Below are positions 26,469-36,082 of a stretch of 64,000 nt of DNA, in pieces. The notes beneath the pieces were generated by a model. It was not told where the DNA came from. It did not search any database and was given only the letters and a program-made list of their open reading frames with translations. The translations under genes and the position numbers were made by a program. The stretch lies in assembly GCF_001905505.1 (NCBI RefSeq), contig NZ_LIPG01000001.1:992001-1056000 (forward strand), in the 5' to 3' direction. The stretch comes from Streptomyces sp. CB02058. Its GTDB lineage: Bacteria; Actinomycetota; Actinomycetes; Streptomycetales; Streptomycetaceae. Every line of letters starts with the position of its first letter. The first letter of the stretch is position 1.

Positions 26469-27712
26469 CGCCCCGGCGGCCGGCGCTGGCCGTCCTCGTG
26501 GTCCGCGCCGCCGCGCTGCTCCTCGCCGTCGTCGCGCTCGGCCACACCTTGTGGAACGGCGTCGTCGAGCCCGGGCACGCCCTCGCCTTCGGCCTCCTGG
26601 TCGCCGTCGGCGAGCTGGCCCGCTGGGGCGCGCTGCCAGGGGAGCGCGAGCCCGCGCCCCTGGGGGCGGCCGGGGCGCTCGCCTACGCGCTGCTCGGGCG
26701 CAGCGGCGGTGAGGCGACCACACAGGGCGTCCTCCAGGTGGTCACCGTCGTCGTCGCGGCGCAGCTGCTCGCCTCCGTGCCCCATGTGGCGCGGGGCAGG
26801 GGCCCGGGCCCGGACCAGCTGGCCCGCCGCGTCCTGACCGTCGCCTTCGCCGCGGTGTGCTTCCAGCCGCTCCACCGGTCGGGGCTCTCGGAGCGCTGGC
26901 TCGGCGAGGGCCCGTACGCCGCCCTCTTCCTGCTCCTGCTGCTGCTCCTCACCGCCCTGTGCGACGCCGTCCTCGCGGCGCTCACCGCGGGGACGGACCG
27001 CCCGTTCGGCCCGCAGCTCCGCGACGAGCTCCGGGCCCTCAGCGGCATCGGGTCGGCCGTCTGCGCGACCGGCGTGGTGATGGCGCTCGGGGTCGCCGCG
27101 GCGGGGCTGTGGGCACTGCCCGTGCTGTGTGTGCCGCTGCTGCTGACCCAGCTGTCCTTCCGCAGGTACGTCTCCGTCCGTACGACGTACAGGCAGACCA
27201 TCGCCTCACTGGCCCGGTCCACCGAGATCGCGGGCTACACCCCGCACGGGCACGCCCGCAGGGTGGCCGACCTCTCGACGGCCGTGGGCCGGGAGCTGGG
27301 CCTGGCCGGGCCCGAGCTGAACGTCCTGGAGTACGCGGCGCTGATGCACGACATCGGGCAGCTCTCGCTCGTCGACCCGGTGGCCGACGGTGCGACGGCC
27401 GTCCTGCCCGCCTCCGAGCAGCGCCGTATCGCGCTGCTCGGAGGCGCGGTGGTCCGGCAGACCGGGGTGGACCCCGCGGTCGCCCTGGTGGTGGAACAGC
27501 AGGCGGATCCGTACAGGGAGCAGCAGACCGCCGCCAGGATCGTCCGTGCGGTCAACGCGTACGACGACCTGTGCGGGGAAGGCGTCAAGGGCCCTCTGGG
27601 GGCGCTGGAGCAGCTCAGGCTCGGCACCGGCCGCGACTACCAGCCACAGGTCGTCGAAGCGCTGGCCAGAGTCCTGGCGCGAGGTGGTCTGGCCCCGGTG
27701 CGTGCGGGGTAA
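26465..27712 (+). CDS. membrane HD-domain protein, degenerate HD-GYP
   Basis: 415 residues from GTG 26465 (GTGA overlap with the previous stop). About six to eight transmembrane helices precede an HD domain. GHARRVADLSTAVGREL and MHDIGQLSLVDPV keep the HD pair, but the position of HHExxDGxGYP reads VVEQQADPYREQQ, so the GYP signature is gone. It looks like a non-catalytic or altered-specificity partner of the upstream protein. Confidence 0.83.
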   Translation: MTPRRPALAVLVVRAAALLLAVVALGHTLWNGVVEPGHALAFGLLVAVGELARWGALPGEREPAPLGAAGALAYALLGRSGGEATTQGVLQVVTVVVAAQLLASVPHVARGRGPGPDQLARRVLTVAFAAVCFQPLHRSGLSERWLGEGPYAALFLLLLLLLTALCDAVLAALTAGTDRPFGPQLRDELRALSGIGSAVCATGVVMALGVAAAGLWALPVLCVPLLLTQLSFRRYVSVRTTYRQTIASLARSTEIAGYTPHGHARRVADLSTAVGRELGLAGPELNVLEYAALMHDIGQLSLVDPVADGATAVLPASEQRRIALLGGAVVRQTGVDPAVALVVEQQADPYREQQTAARIVRAVNAYDDLCGEGVKGPLGALEQLRLGTGRDYQPQVVEALARVLARGGLAPVRAG

Positions 27713-27803
27713 CCCATGGGTAATGAGCGAGCGTCCGGCCCGGCATGGTTGGATGCGAAGGAGAGCGGAAAACGAGGGTGCCCAGTCGGGACAGGCGGGA
27801 ATC

Positions 27804-28796
27804 GTGAGGATCTTCGGGAAGGTACGGCATCGGCCGTCCGCCTCTTGGCGGCAGGCCACGGACCGCGCGTTCACGCTGATCGGCGACGGCCGGTACGAGG
27901 ACGCGGGGGCGCTGCTGACACGCGCGGCGGACCTGGAGCCCTGGCTCTCCGAGTCCTGGTTCAATCTCGCGCTGCTGCACAAGTTCAGGCACGACTGGGA
28001 GCAGGCGAGGGCCGCGGGTCTGCGGGCCGTCGCCCTGCTCGACCGTGAGTCCGGCGCCCCGGACTGGTGGAACGTCGGGATCGCCGCCACGGCGCTCCAG
28101 GACTGGCCGCTGGCCCGCAGGGCATGGCAGGCGTACGGGCTGAAGGTGCCGGGCAGTGGCCAGCACAACGCGGCGTCCAACAGCGAGCCGACGGGCATGG
28201 AGCTGGGCAGCGCGGCCGTGCGGCTCTCGCCCGAGGGCGAGGCCGAGGTCGTCTGGGGCCGCAGGCTCGACCCGGCGCGGATGGAAGTGCTGTCGATCCC
28301 CCTGCCGTCCTCCGGGCGGCGCTGGGGCGAGGTCGTCCTGCACGACGGCGTGCCGAACGGCGAGCGGATCACGGCCGCCGGGCCCGCGTACCCCGTCTTC
28401 GACGAGATCGAGCTGTGGGCGCCCTCTCCCGTGCCGACCTGGGTGGTGCTCCTGGAGGCCGCCACCGAGGAGGACAGGGACGCGCTGGAGCAGCTCGCCT
28501 CCGACGCCGGTTTCGCCGCCGAGGACTGGTCGTCCTCCGTGCGGCTGCTCTGCCGTGCCTGTTCGGAGAGCCGGATGGAGAGCGATGAGGGCGACGGCGA
28601 GCACCTGGACCCGCACGACCACAGCGAGCCGGGCCACCCCGGGCCCCTGGGGCATCGCACGGCGGGAGACCTCTGGGTGCCGGAGCGGGAGTGCGGCATA
28701 GCGGCCCCCGCCGGGCTGGTGCGCGGGTTGCTGGACGGCTGGGTCGCGGACAGTCCGGACAGCCGTGAGTGGCGGGATCTGGAAGAAGTCTGCTGA
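27804..28796 (+). CDS. TPR-like protein
   Basis: About 330 residues from GTG 27804 ([16 protein letters not shown]); ATG 27723 is an upstream in-frame option without a better ribosome-binding site. Residues 15-110 contain two to three TPR-like helical pairs ([34 protein letters not shown]). The remainder is a mixed domain I do not recognise, with [14 protein letters not shown] and a His/Asp/Pro-rich stretch. Cytoplasmic; it lies directly ahead of def. Confidence 0.75.
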   Translation: MRIFGKVRHRPSASWRQATDRAFTLIGDGRYEDAGALLTRAADLEPWLSESWFNLALLHKFRHDWEQARAAGLRAVALLDRESGAPDWWNVGIAATALQDWPLARRAWQAYGLKVPGSGQHNAASNSEPTGMELGSAAVRLSPEGEAEVVWGRRLDPARMEVLSIPLPSSGRRWGEVVLHDGVPNGERITAAGPAYPVFDEIELWAPSPVPTWVVLLEAATEEDRDALEQLASDAGFAAEDWSSSVRLLCRACSESRMESDEGDGEHLDPHDHSEPGHPGPLGHRTAGDLWVPERECGIAAPAGLVRGLLDGWVADSPDSREWRDLEEVC

Positions 28797-28876
28797 GCGG
28801 TGCCCGTAGGCTGTACGGGCACCGATTGCGGTGCGGGTACTCACGGGTTCAGGTTGCAGGAAGGCGTACGGCGGAC

Positions 28877-29515
28877 ATGTCGCAGCAGGAGACGGACCAG
28901 CAGGCCGGTGTGGACGACGAGGGATTCCTCGTGGACACCGAGGACTGCGAGGCGCGCGAGGCGGCGCACCGCGAGCGCGGCACCTCCCGCCCCATCACGG
29001 TGGTCGGCAACCCGGTCCTGCACAAGGAGTGCAGCGACGTCACGGAGTTCGGTGACGAGCTCGCGCAGCTGATCGACGACATGTTCGCGAGCCAGCGGAC
29101 GGCGGAGGGCGTGGGCCTGGCCGCCAACCAGATCGGTGTGGACCGCAAGGTCTTCGTCTACGACTGCCCGGACGACGACGGTGTGCGCCATGTCGGCGCC
29201 ATCTGCAACCCGGTGCTGGAGGAGCTCGCGCCGGAGCGGCGCGTTCTGGACGACTCCAACGAGGGCTGCCTCTCCGTGCCGACGGCGTACGCCTCGCTCG
29301 CGCGCCCCGACTACGCGGTCGTGCGCGGTCAGGACGCCCGGGGCAACGCGGTGAAGGTGCGGGGCACCGGGTACTTCGCGCGCTGCCTCCAGCACGAGAC
29401 GGACCACCTCTACGGCTACCTCTACATCGACCGGCTCTCCAAGCGGGACCGCAAGGACGCGCTGAAGCAGATGGCCGAGGGCACGCCGCGCTACGAGGTC
29501 GTCCCGAACGACTGA
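28877..29515 (+). CDS. def: peptide deformylase
   Basis: About 212 residues. It removes the formyl group from nascent proteins. All three motifs are present: [18 protein letters not shown] with the metal Cys, and [10 protein letters not shown] (HExxH-type HETDH). The 35-residue acidic N-terminal extension ([11 protein letters not shown]) is longer than in E. coli. The start lies 81 bases after the TPR gene. Confidence 0.95.
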   Translation: MSQQETDQQAGVDDEGFLVDTEDCEAREAAHRERGTSRPITVVGNPVLHKECSDVTEFGDELAQLIDDMFASQRTAEGVGLAANQIGVDRKVFVYDCPDDDGVRHVGAICNPVLEELAPERRVLDDSNEGCLSVPTAYASLARPDYAVVRGQDARGNAVKVRGTGYFARCLQHETDHLYGYLYIDRLSKRDRKDALKQMAEGTPRYEVVPND

Positions 29516-29541
29516 TCCGGCCCCCGAGGGACGGTGATGAC

Positions 29542-29566
29542 GGGGCTCCGCCCATGGCGGGGCCCC
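29542..29566 (+). terminator. terminator after def
   Basis: An 11-base-pair stem GGGGCTCCGCC / GGCGGGGCCCC with one G:T pair and loop CAT, followed by TTTCG; 27 bases after the def stop. Confidence 0.8.
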
Positions 29567-29700
29567 TTTCGCGTGTCCGGTGCGGGCGTGGGGTGTTCGC
29601 CGGCCAGTGTTCTCCCGGGCGTGGTTGACGCGCGTCGACCCGTCCGACAGGCTCTCTCCCACGCTTCACGGCCAGACCTCACAGCACAGGGAGACCCCCA

Positions 29701-30438
29701 ATGCTCAGACGTACCGCACATCTGCTGCTCGGCCTTGTCATGACCATGGCTTTCGCGGTCGGCGGTGCCCTCGTCACCGCCGGCACGGCTCAGGCCGACG
29801 GCTGTTACACCTGGACCCGCACACTCTCGCCGGGCGCCACGGGCAACGACGTCACACAGCTCCAGATCCGGGTGGCCGGCTATCCGGGATACAACTCCGT
29901 GCTCGCCATCGACGGTTCGTACGGCCCCGCCACCACGGCCGCGGTCAAGCGCTTCCAGTCCGCCTACGGCCTCGCCGCCGACGGCATCGCGGGCCCGGCC
30001 ACGCAGTCCAAGCTCTACGCCCTCCAGGACGACGACTGCACCCCCGTCAACTTCACCTACCCCGAGCTCAACCAGTGCAACAGCACCTGGGCGGGCGGAG
30101 CGGTCGCCGCGGGCACGGCCAAGGCCAACGCCCTCAGCAGCATGTGGAAGCTGCAGGCGCTGCGGCACGCGCTGGGCGACCAGCCCCTCCGTGTCACCAG
30201 CGGCTTCCGGTCCACCAGCTGCAACGCGGCGGTCGGCGGGGCGACCAACAGCCGCCATCTCTACGGTGACGCCGTCGACCTCGGCGCCGGACCGCACTCG
30301 CTGTGCACCATCGCCAAGCAGGCCCGCAACCACGGATTCAACGGGATCCTCGGCCCGGGCTACCCCGGCCACGGTGACCACATCCACGTGAACCAGGGGC
30401 CGAGCCACTTCTGGTCCGCCTCCAGCTGCGGTATCTGA
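29701..30438 (+). CDS. secreted zinc D-Ala-D-Ala carboxypeptidase (M15)
   Basis: 245 residues. A Sec signal peptide (to about residue 32, TAGTAQA) precedes a peptidoglycan-binding domain (LAIDGSYGPATTAAVKRFQ) and an M15 peptidase domain. Zinc ligands are visible in SRHLYGDAVDLG and HGDHIHV. The layout and wording closely match the Streptomyces albus G DD-carboxypeptidase. Six or more Cys residues suggest disulfides. It trims cell-wall stem peptides outside the cell. Converges on the AraC-type gene. Confidence 0.92.
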   Translation: MLRRTAHLLLGLVMTMAFAVGGALVTAGTAQADGCYTWTRTLSPGATGNDVTQLQIRVAGYPGYNSVLAIDGSYGPATTAAVKRFQSAYGLAADGIAGPATQSKLYALQDDDCTPVNFTYPELNQCNSTWAGGAVAAGTAKANALSSMWKLQALRHALGDQPLRVTSGFRSTSCNAAVGGATNSRHLYGDAVDLGAGPHSLCTIAKQARNHGFNGILGPGYPGHGDHIHVNQGPSHFWSASSCGI

Positions 30439-30463
30439 CCGGCACCGCTCCGGGGCCGTCCGC

Positions 30464-31438
30464 TCAGGCCACCTCGGTCAGTTCGGCCGGTCCCCGGAAG
30501 GTGCGGCGGTACGCGTTCGGTGTCGTACCGAGAACGCGTACGAACTGATGGCGCAGTGCCGCCGCGTTCCCGAAGCCGGTCCGCCCCGCGATCGTGTCCA
30601 TGGTCTCGTCCGAGGTCTCCAGGAGGTGCTGCGCCAGCAGCATCCGCTGCCGGAGCAGCCAGCGGTACGGCGTGGTGCCCGTCTCCTGCTGGAAGCGGCG
30701 GGCGAAGGTGCGCGGCGACATGTGGGTCTGGGCCGCCAGCTGTTCGACGGTCATCTCCTGGTCGAGATGGGCCTCCATCCAGGCGAGCGTCTCGCCGACC
30801 GTGTCGCACCGGGTGCGCGGCAGCGGCCGCTTGATGTACTGCGCCTGCCCTCCGTCCCGGTGCGGCGGGACCACCATGCGGCGGGCGACGGCGTTCGCGA
30901 CGGCGGGCCCGTGCGCCTGGCGGACCAGGTGCAGGGCGGCGTCGATCCCCGCTGCGGTGCCCGCCGACGTGATGACCGGGCCGTCGTCGACGTAGAGCAC
31001 GTCCGGTTCCACCCGGGCCTCCGGGAAGCGGCGGGCCAGCTCCTGTGCGTGCCGCCAGTGGGTGGTGCAGCGGCGGCCGTCCAGCAGCCCGGCGGCGCCG
31101 AGGACGAACGCGCCGGAGCAGACGCTCAGCACCCGCGCCCCGCGCTCCACGGCCCGGCGCAGGGCGTCCAGGACCTCCACGGGATACTCCCGCCCCACGA
31201 AGTGGCTCCCCGCCGGTACGGCGACGAGGTCGGCCTCCTCCAGGCGGTCGAGACCGTAGGGGGTGCTGATGGTGAACCCGGCGTGCGTCCGGAGGACGGG
31301 GCCCTCGGCCGACACCACCGCGAAGTCGGTGACCGGCAGCCCCTCGTCGGAGCGGTCGAGGCCGAACACCTCGCACAGGACCCCGAGTTCGAAGGGATGG
31401 ACCTCGTCGAGCAGCAGAGCGGCGACATTCTTCAGCAT
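30464..31438 (-). CDS. nrdS: GlxA-type AraC regulator (nrdS position)
   Basis: About 324 residues. The N-terminal DJ-1/PfpI-like domain carries VLSVCSGAFVLGAAGLL with the conserved Cys. The C-terminal pair of AraC helix-turn-helices is MTVEQLAAQTHMSPRTFARR and TIAGRTGFGNAAALRHQF. It lies downstream of nrdA-nrdB on the same strand, where S. coelicolor has nrdS of the nrdABS operon; the symbol rests on that synteny. A 290-base gap containing an opposite-strand small gene separates it from nrdB. Confidence 0.8.
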   Translation of the reverse strand: MLKNVAALLLDEVHPFELGVLCEVFGLDRSDEGLPVTDFAVVSAEGPVLRTHAGFTISTPYGLDRLEEADLVAVPAGSHFVGREYPVEVLDALRRAVERGARVLSVCSGAFVLGAAGLLDGRRCTTHWRHAQELARRFPEARVEPDVLYVDDGPVITSAGTAAGIDAALHLVRQAHGPAVANAVARRMVVPPHRDGGQAQYIKRPLPRTRCDTVGETLAWMEAHLDQEMTVEQLAAQTHMSPRTFARRFQQETGTTPYRWLLRQRMLLAQHLLETSDETMDTIAGRTGFGNAAALRHQFVRVLGTTPNAYRRTFRGPAELTEVA

Positions 31439-31519
31439 GAGGCGAGTGTGGCAGTAATTCGATGCTGTATGACAGTCCTGCCACTGCCGGAATCGATCCG
31501 GACGGACGACAGTAGAGCC

Positions 31520-31732
31520 ATGAACACATTCCTGAGCTTCCTGTCCATAGCCGTACTTTTCGCCCTCGTCGTGCTGCCCGCGGTTCTCGGGTTCGCCCGC
31601 GAGCTCCGCATCGACCGCGAGCTGCGGGAGGCGGAACGCCGCCACGAGGCGCAACCCCCGGAAACGGCAGGCGCCGCGCGGCCTTTCGCGGCCACGCGGC
31701 GCCCCCACCTCAGGTCCTGGGCCAGGATCTAG
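31520..31732 (+). CDS. small single-span membrane protein
   Basis: 70 residues, MNTFLSFLSIAVLFALVVLP then a charged Arg/Glu coiled region (FARELRIDRELREAERR) and an Ala/Pro/Arg tail. Codon use is like its neighbours. It is divergent from nrdS and its stop overlaps the nrdB stop by four bases on the other strand. Function unknown. Confidence 0.6.
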   Translation: MNTFLSFLSIAVLFALVVLPAVLGFARELRIDRELREAERRHEAQPPETAGAARPFAATRRPHLRSWARI

Positions 31733-32745
31733 AAGTCGTCGTCGAAGCCGACCGACCCCTCCACCGCCACCTGGTACGCGGAGGGCCGGCGCTCGAAGAA
31801 GTTGGTCAGCTCCTGCACCCCCTGGAGCTCCATGAACGAGAACGGGTTCTCGGAGCCGTAGAGCGGCGGGAAGCCGAGCCGGGTGAGCCGCTGGTCGGCT
31901 ACGCACTCCAGGTACTGGCGCATCGACTCGGTGTTCATCCCCGGCAGGCCGTCGCCGCACAGATCGCGGCCGAACTGCAGCTCCGCCTCGACGGCCTCCT
32001 TCAGCATGTCGGTGACCTGCTGCTGGAGCTCGTCGTCGAAGAGGTCCGGCTCCTCCTTGCGGACGGTGTCCACGACCTCGAACGCGAAGTTCATGTGCAT
32101 GGTCTCGTCACGGAACACCCAGTTGGTGCCCGTGGCGAGGCCGTGCAGCAGACCGCGCGAGCGGAACCAGTAGACGTAGGCGAACGCGCCGTAGAAGAAC
32201 AGCCCCTCGATGCACGCGGCGAAGCAGATCAGATTGAGCAGGAAGCGGCGGCGGTCGGCCTTCGTCTCCAGCCGCTCGATCTTCTCGACCGAGTCCATCC
32301 ACCGGAAGCAGAACTGCGCCTTCTCGCGGATCGAAGGGATCTCCTCGACCGCGTCGAAGGCCGCCGCACGGTCCTCCGGGTCGGGCAGATAGGTGTCGAG
32401 CAGCGTCAGATAGAACTGGACGTGCACGGCCTCCTCGAACAGCTGGCGCGACAGGTACAGGCGCGCCTCCGGGGAGTTGATGTGCTTGTAGAGCGTCAGC
32501 ACCAGGTTGTTGGAGACGATCGAGTCCCCCGTCGCGAAGAACGCGACCAGCCGGCCGATCATGTGCTGCTCACCCGGCGACAGCTTGGCGAGGTCGGCGA
32601 CGTCCGAGTGGAGGTCGACCTCCTCGACGGTCCAGGTGTTCTTGATCGCGTCCCGGTAGCGCTCGTAGAAGTCCGGGTAGCGCATGGGACGCAGGGTCAG
32701 CTCGAAGCCCGGGTCGAGCAGGTTCTTGTTCTCGGTGGTGCTCAT
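31729..32745 (-). CDS. nrdB: class Ia ribonucleotide reductase, small subunit
   Basis: About 338 residues. Di-iron ligands are visible: the Glu/His of RQLFEEAVHVQFY and the Glu/His of FRDETMHMNFAFE. It carries the tyrosyl radical that activates NrdA. The start ATG shares one base with the nrdA stop (TAATG), so translation is coupled. The C-terminal SVGFDDDF is the usual acidic tail that docks to NrdA. Confidence 0.95.
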   Translation of the reverse strand: MSTTENKNLLDPGFELTLRPMRYPDFYERYRDAIKNTWTVEEVDLHSDVADLAKLSPGEQHMIGRLVAFFATGDSIVSNNLVLTLYKHINSPEARLYLSRQLFEEAVHVQFYLTLLDTYLPDPEDRAAAFDAVEEIPSIREKAQFCFRWMDSVEKIERLETKADRRRFLLNLICFAACIEGLFFYGAFAYVYWFRSRGLLHGLATGTNWVFRDETMHMNFAFEVVDTVRKEEPDLFDDELQQQVTDMLKEAVEAELQFGRDLCGDGLPGMNTESMRQYLECVADQRLTRLGFPPLYGSENPFSFMELQGVQELTNFFERRPSAYQVAVEGSVGFDDDF

Positions 32746-35141
32746 TACTGGCAGGCCTCGCAGGACTCGGGGTTTTCGAGGGAGCAGGCGATCGCGTCCG
32801 CGTCGGGAGCGGCGGCCTGCTGCACGGGAATCGGGGCGGCGGCGACGGCCGTCCCGGACGCCGCGCGGGCGATCCGGGTCGCCGGGCGCGAACGCAGGTA
32901 GTACGTCGTCTTCAGCCCCTGCTTCCAGGCGTACGCGTACATCGAGGAGAGCTTGCCGATCGTCGGCGTCTCCAGGAACAGGTTCAGCGACTGGCTCTGG
33001 TCGAGGAACGGCGTACGGGCCGCCGCCATGTCGATCAGACCGCGCTGCGGGATCTCCCACGCCGTGCGGTACAGCGCCCGCACGTCCTCGGGGATCCAGG
33101 CGAAGCCCTGCACGGAGCCGCTCGCCTCGCGCAGTGCCTCGCGGGTCCGGGCGTCCCAGACGCCGAGCCTCTTCAGCTCGTCCACCAGGTAGGCGTTGAC
33201 CTGGAGGAACTCACCACTGAGCGTCTCGCGCTTGAAGAGGTTGGAGACCTGCGGCTCGATGCACTCGTACACCCCGGCGATCGAGGCGATCGTCGCCGTC
33301 GGCGCGATGGCGAGCAGCAGCGAGTTGCGCATCCCGCTCTTCGCGATCCGGGCGCGCAGGGCGTCCCAGCGCTCCGGCCAGTTCAGCTCGGTGGCGTAGT
33401 GGTCGGGGTGCAGCACGCCCCGGGCGGCGCGGGTCTCGGACCACGCAGGAAGCGGGCCCGACCTCTCCGCGAGAACGCAGGAGGCCTCGTAGGCGGCGAG
33501 CATGATCCGCTCGGAGATCTTCGTGGAGAGCGCGCGGGCCTCGGGAGAGTCGAAGGGCAGCCGCAGCTGGAAGAAGACGTCCTGGAGGCCCATCGCGCCC
33601 AGACCCACCGGGCGCCAGCGGGCGTTGGAGCGCCCGGCCTGCTCGGTCGGGTAGAAGTTGATGTCCACGACGCGGTCCAGGAAGGTCACCGCCGTACGCA
33701 CGGTGGCGTCCAGCCGCTCCCAGTCGATGGTGCCGTCGGCGACGAACGCGCCGAGGTTGACCGACCCCAGGTTGCAGACGGCCGTCTCACCGTCGTCGGT
33801 GACCTCCAGGATCTCGGTGCAGAGGTTCGAGGAGTGGACGACCCTGCCCGGCTCGGCGGTCTGGTTCGCCGTGCGGTTGGACGCGTCCTTGAACGTCATC
33901 CAGCCCTGGCCGGTCTGCGCGAGGGTGCGCATCATGCGCCCGTACAGCTCACGGGCCGGCAGGGTCTTGCGGGCCAGCCCCTTGGCCTCGGCGGCGCGGT
34001 ACGCGGCGTCGAACTCCTCGCCCCACAGGTCCACCAGCTCGGGGGCGTCCGCCGGGGAGAACAGCGACCACTCGGTGTCCGCGTCGACCCGGCGCATGAA
34101 CTCGTCCGGGATCCAGTGCGCCAGGTTGAGGTTGTGCGTACGCCGCTGGTCCTCGCCGGTGTTGTCGCGCAGCTCCAGGAACTCCTCGATGTCCGCGTGC
34201 CAGGTCTCCAGGTAGACCGCGGCGGCACCCTTGCGCCGACCCCCCTGGTTGACCGCCGCGACCGAGGCGTCGAGCGTCTTCAGGAACGGCACGATGCCGT
34301 TGGAGTGCCCGTTCGTCCCCCGGATCAGGGAACCCCGGGCGCGGATGCGGGAGTACGAGAGGCCGATGCCGCCCGCGTGCTTGGAGAGGCGCGCCACCTG
34401 GTGGTAGCGGTCGTAGATGGAGTCGAGCTCGTCCAGCGGCGAGTCCAGCAGATAGCAGGAGGACATCTGCGGGTGCCGGGTGCCGGAGTTGAAGAGGGTG
34501 GGGGAGGAGGGCAGGTAGTCCAGCCGGCTCATCAGGCCGTACAGGGCCGCGACCTCCTCCAGGGCGCGCTCGGAGGTGTCCTCGGCGAGCCCGGCGGCGA
34601 CGCGCAGCATGAAGTGCTGCGGGGTCTCGACGACCTCGCGGGTGAGCGGGTGGCGCAGCAGATAGCGGCTGTACAGCGTCCGCAGCCCGAAGTAGCCGAA
34701 GCGGTCGTCCGCCCCGTCGGCGAGCGCCTGCTCGACCAGCGCGTCCAGAGCGGCGGCGTGCAGCGTGACGAACTCCGCCGTACGGTCCGCGATCAGGCCC
34801 TCGCGGTGCCCGGTGGCGACCGAGGCCGAGAAGGAGACCGCACCCTGTCCGGCCGCCTCGTCCGCGATGGTGCGGGTGAGGAGCCGCGCGGCGAGCCGGG
34901 AGTAGGCCGGGTCCTCGGAGATCAGGCCGGCGGCGGCCTCGGTGGCCAGCGAGCGCAGCTCGGCCTCGTCCGCCCGCGCGCTCCGGCCGCGCAGCGCGGC
35001 GGCCGCGACCCGTCCGGGGTCGGTGTCGGGCAGATCGGCGGTGAGACCGGTCAGGGTCCGCAGCAGGGCGGTCCCGGGGGCGTCGGCCGCAAGGCCTTCG
35101 GATTCCTCGGCTGAAACCGGATCGGCTGGCGCGATGGTCAC
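32745..35141 (-). CDS. nrdA: class Ia ribonucleotide reductase, large subunit
   Basis: About 798 residues from GTG 35141 with GAGGG ten bases upstream. Active-site residues are present: PQMSSCYLLD, SSNLCTEILE (Asn-Cys-Glu), AVCNLGSVNL, the radical-transfer tyrosines in KTTYYLRSR, and the C-terminal SCEACQ shuttle pair. It makes deoxyribonucleotides aerobically. A cobalamin riboswitch in the leader should shut it off when vitamin B12 is plentiful and the B12-dependent class II enzyme can work. Confidence 0.95.
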   Translation of the reverse strand: MTIAPADPVSAEESEGLAADAPGTALLRTLTGLTADLPDTDPGRVAAAALRGRSARADEAELRSLATEAAAGLISEDPAYSRLAARLLTRTIADEAAGQGAVSFSASVATGHREGLIADRTAEFVTLHAAALDALVEQALADGADDRFGYFGLRTLYSRYLLRHPLTREVVETPQHFMLRVAAGLAEDTSERALEEVAALYGLMSRLDYLPSSPTLFNSGTRHPQMSSCYLLDSPLDELDSIYDRYHQVARLSKHAGGIGLSYSRIRARGSLIRGTNGHSNGIVPFLKTLDASVAAVNQGGRRKGAAAVYLETWHADIEEFLELRDNTGEDQRRTHNLNLAHWIPDEFMRRVDADTEWSLFSPADAPELVDLWGEEFDAAYRAAEAKGLARKTLPARELYGRMMRTLAQTGQGWMTFKDASNRTANQTAEPGRVVHSSNLCTEILEVTDDGETAVCNLGSVNLGAFVADGTIDWERLDATVRTAVTFLDRVVDINFYPTEQAGRSNARWRPVGLGAMGLQDVFFQLRLPFDSPEARALSTKISERIMLAAYEASCVLAERSGPLPAWSETRAARGVLHPDHYATELNWPERWDALRARIAKSGMRNSLLLAIAPTATIASIAGVYECIEPQVSNLFKRETLSGEFLQVNAYLVDELKRLGVWDARTREALREASGSVQGFAWIPEDVRALYRTAWEIPQRGLIDMAAARTPFLDQSQSLNLFLETPTIGKLSSMYAYAWKQGLKTTYYLRSRPATRIARAASGTAVAAAPIPVQQAAAPDADAIACSLENPESCEACQ

Positions 35142-35295
35142 TGGGGCTATCCCTCGCTCGGCTCTGGGCCTGCGGGAGCGGGGGCAGCCGGGGCACGACT
35201 GCGCCCACGAGAGGGCAGCACGGCGTGCACGGCGTCCACCGGCCCTCCGCGGGGCCCGGACGTCTCGGCGTCCGGTTCGGTCGAGCCGGACGCAC

Positions 35296-35400
35296 TGTCG
35301 ACAGGTCTTCGGACTTCGGGTGCGGATGAGCGCACCGATCACACCGTTGCGGGACAGTTCCGGATTCACACCGGATTCCCCTGCGGCGACAGCGAGGTCG
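35296..35400 (-). promoter_or_regulatory. cobalamin (B12) riboswitch upstream of nrdA
   Basis: On the minus strand the conserved core reads GGGGAATCCGGTGTGAATCC (from about 35382), continues GGAACTGTCCCGCAACGG and ends with the B12-box AGTCCGAAGACCTGTC (35315-35300). These are the signature segments of the family. About 155 bases then lead to the nrdA start and contain several GC hairpins. A switch at this place is reported for S. coelicolor nrdABS. Confidence 0.92.
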
Positions 35401-35405
35401 AGCAT

Positions 35406-35443
35406 ACATGTGGGGGCTGCCCATTCAGGCAGCCCCCACATGT
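35406..35443 (-). terminator. strong hairpin between GNAT gene and nrdA leader
   Basis: A perfect 16-base-pair stem (ACATGTGGGGGCTGCC and complement) with a six-base loop. It lies 15 bases after the acetyltransferase stop and ends immediately before the TATGCT that could be the -10 of nrdA (35406-35401, minus strand). Confidence 0.87.
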
Positions 35444-35458
35444 TGTGTCGCGGAGGAG

Positions 35459-35959
35459 TCAGAGCGCCAGGCGGTACGTCAGCAGCCGGAGGGCCGGCAG
35501 CGGGTTCCAGTCCCGCTCCGGGGTCCGTACGAAGCCGAGGCGCTCATAGATCCGGTGGGCGCCGCGCATGGCCGGCTGTGTCGACAGGACGATTCCGGAA
35601 CGCCCTCCGGCGGCACTCGCCCGGTCCACGCACGCCCGTACGAGCGCCTCGCCCGCGCCCCGTCCACGAGCCTCCGGGGAGACGGCGAGCATCCGGAACT
35701 CGGCCTCGTCCGCGGTGGCGACGTCCGCCCACGGGCCACCGGACGCGACGTACGTGACGCCGCCCAGCAGCCGGCCGTCGCCGTCGACCGCGACCAGCAC
35801 CTCGGTCTCGGCCGCCCGCTGCCCGACGGCGCGGAGCTTCTCCAGATACGGGTCGTCGGCGCCGAAGTCCAGGAGTCCGTCCCTGAGATACGCCTCCGCG
35901 GTGATCTCGCCCAGGGCCGCGTACTGCGAGGGCCGGATCCGCCTGATCGATAGGTCCAT
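35459..35959 (-). CDS. GNAT N-acetyltransferase
   Basis: 166 residues. The acetyl-CoA loop is VSPEARGRGAGEALVRACV, preceded by the strand EFRMLAV; GAHRIYERLGFVRTPERDW is the usual C-terminal helix-strand. Substrate unknown. Cytoplasmic, monocistronic, with a strong terminator downstream. Confidence 0.88.
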   Translation of the reverse strand: MDLSIRRIRPSQYAALGEITAEAYLRDGLLDFGADDPYLEKLRAVGQRAAETEVLVAVDGDGRLLGGVTYVASGGPWADVATADEAEFRMLAVSPEARGRGAGEALVRACVDRASAAGGRSGIVLSTQPAMRGAHRIYERLGFVRTPERDWNPLPALRLLTYRLAL

Positions 35960-36020
35960 GGGCGCAGTCTGCCGCAGCCGGACGCGGGGACGCCTCTCTG
36001 TCTCCGGGGGGGGGCATGAA

Positions 36021-36062
36021 CGGCGCCGTCCCGGCAGGGTGGGCCCTGCCGGGACGGCGCCG
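36021..36062 (-). terminator. terminator after mctP
   Basis: A perfect 19-base-pair stem (CGGCGCCGTCCCGGCAGGG and complement) with loop TGGG, 21 bases past the permease stop. Confidence 0.87.
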
Positions 36063-36082
36063 CGCTCCTGGTGCCCGCGGGG

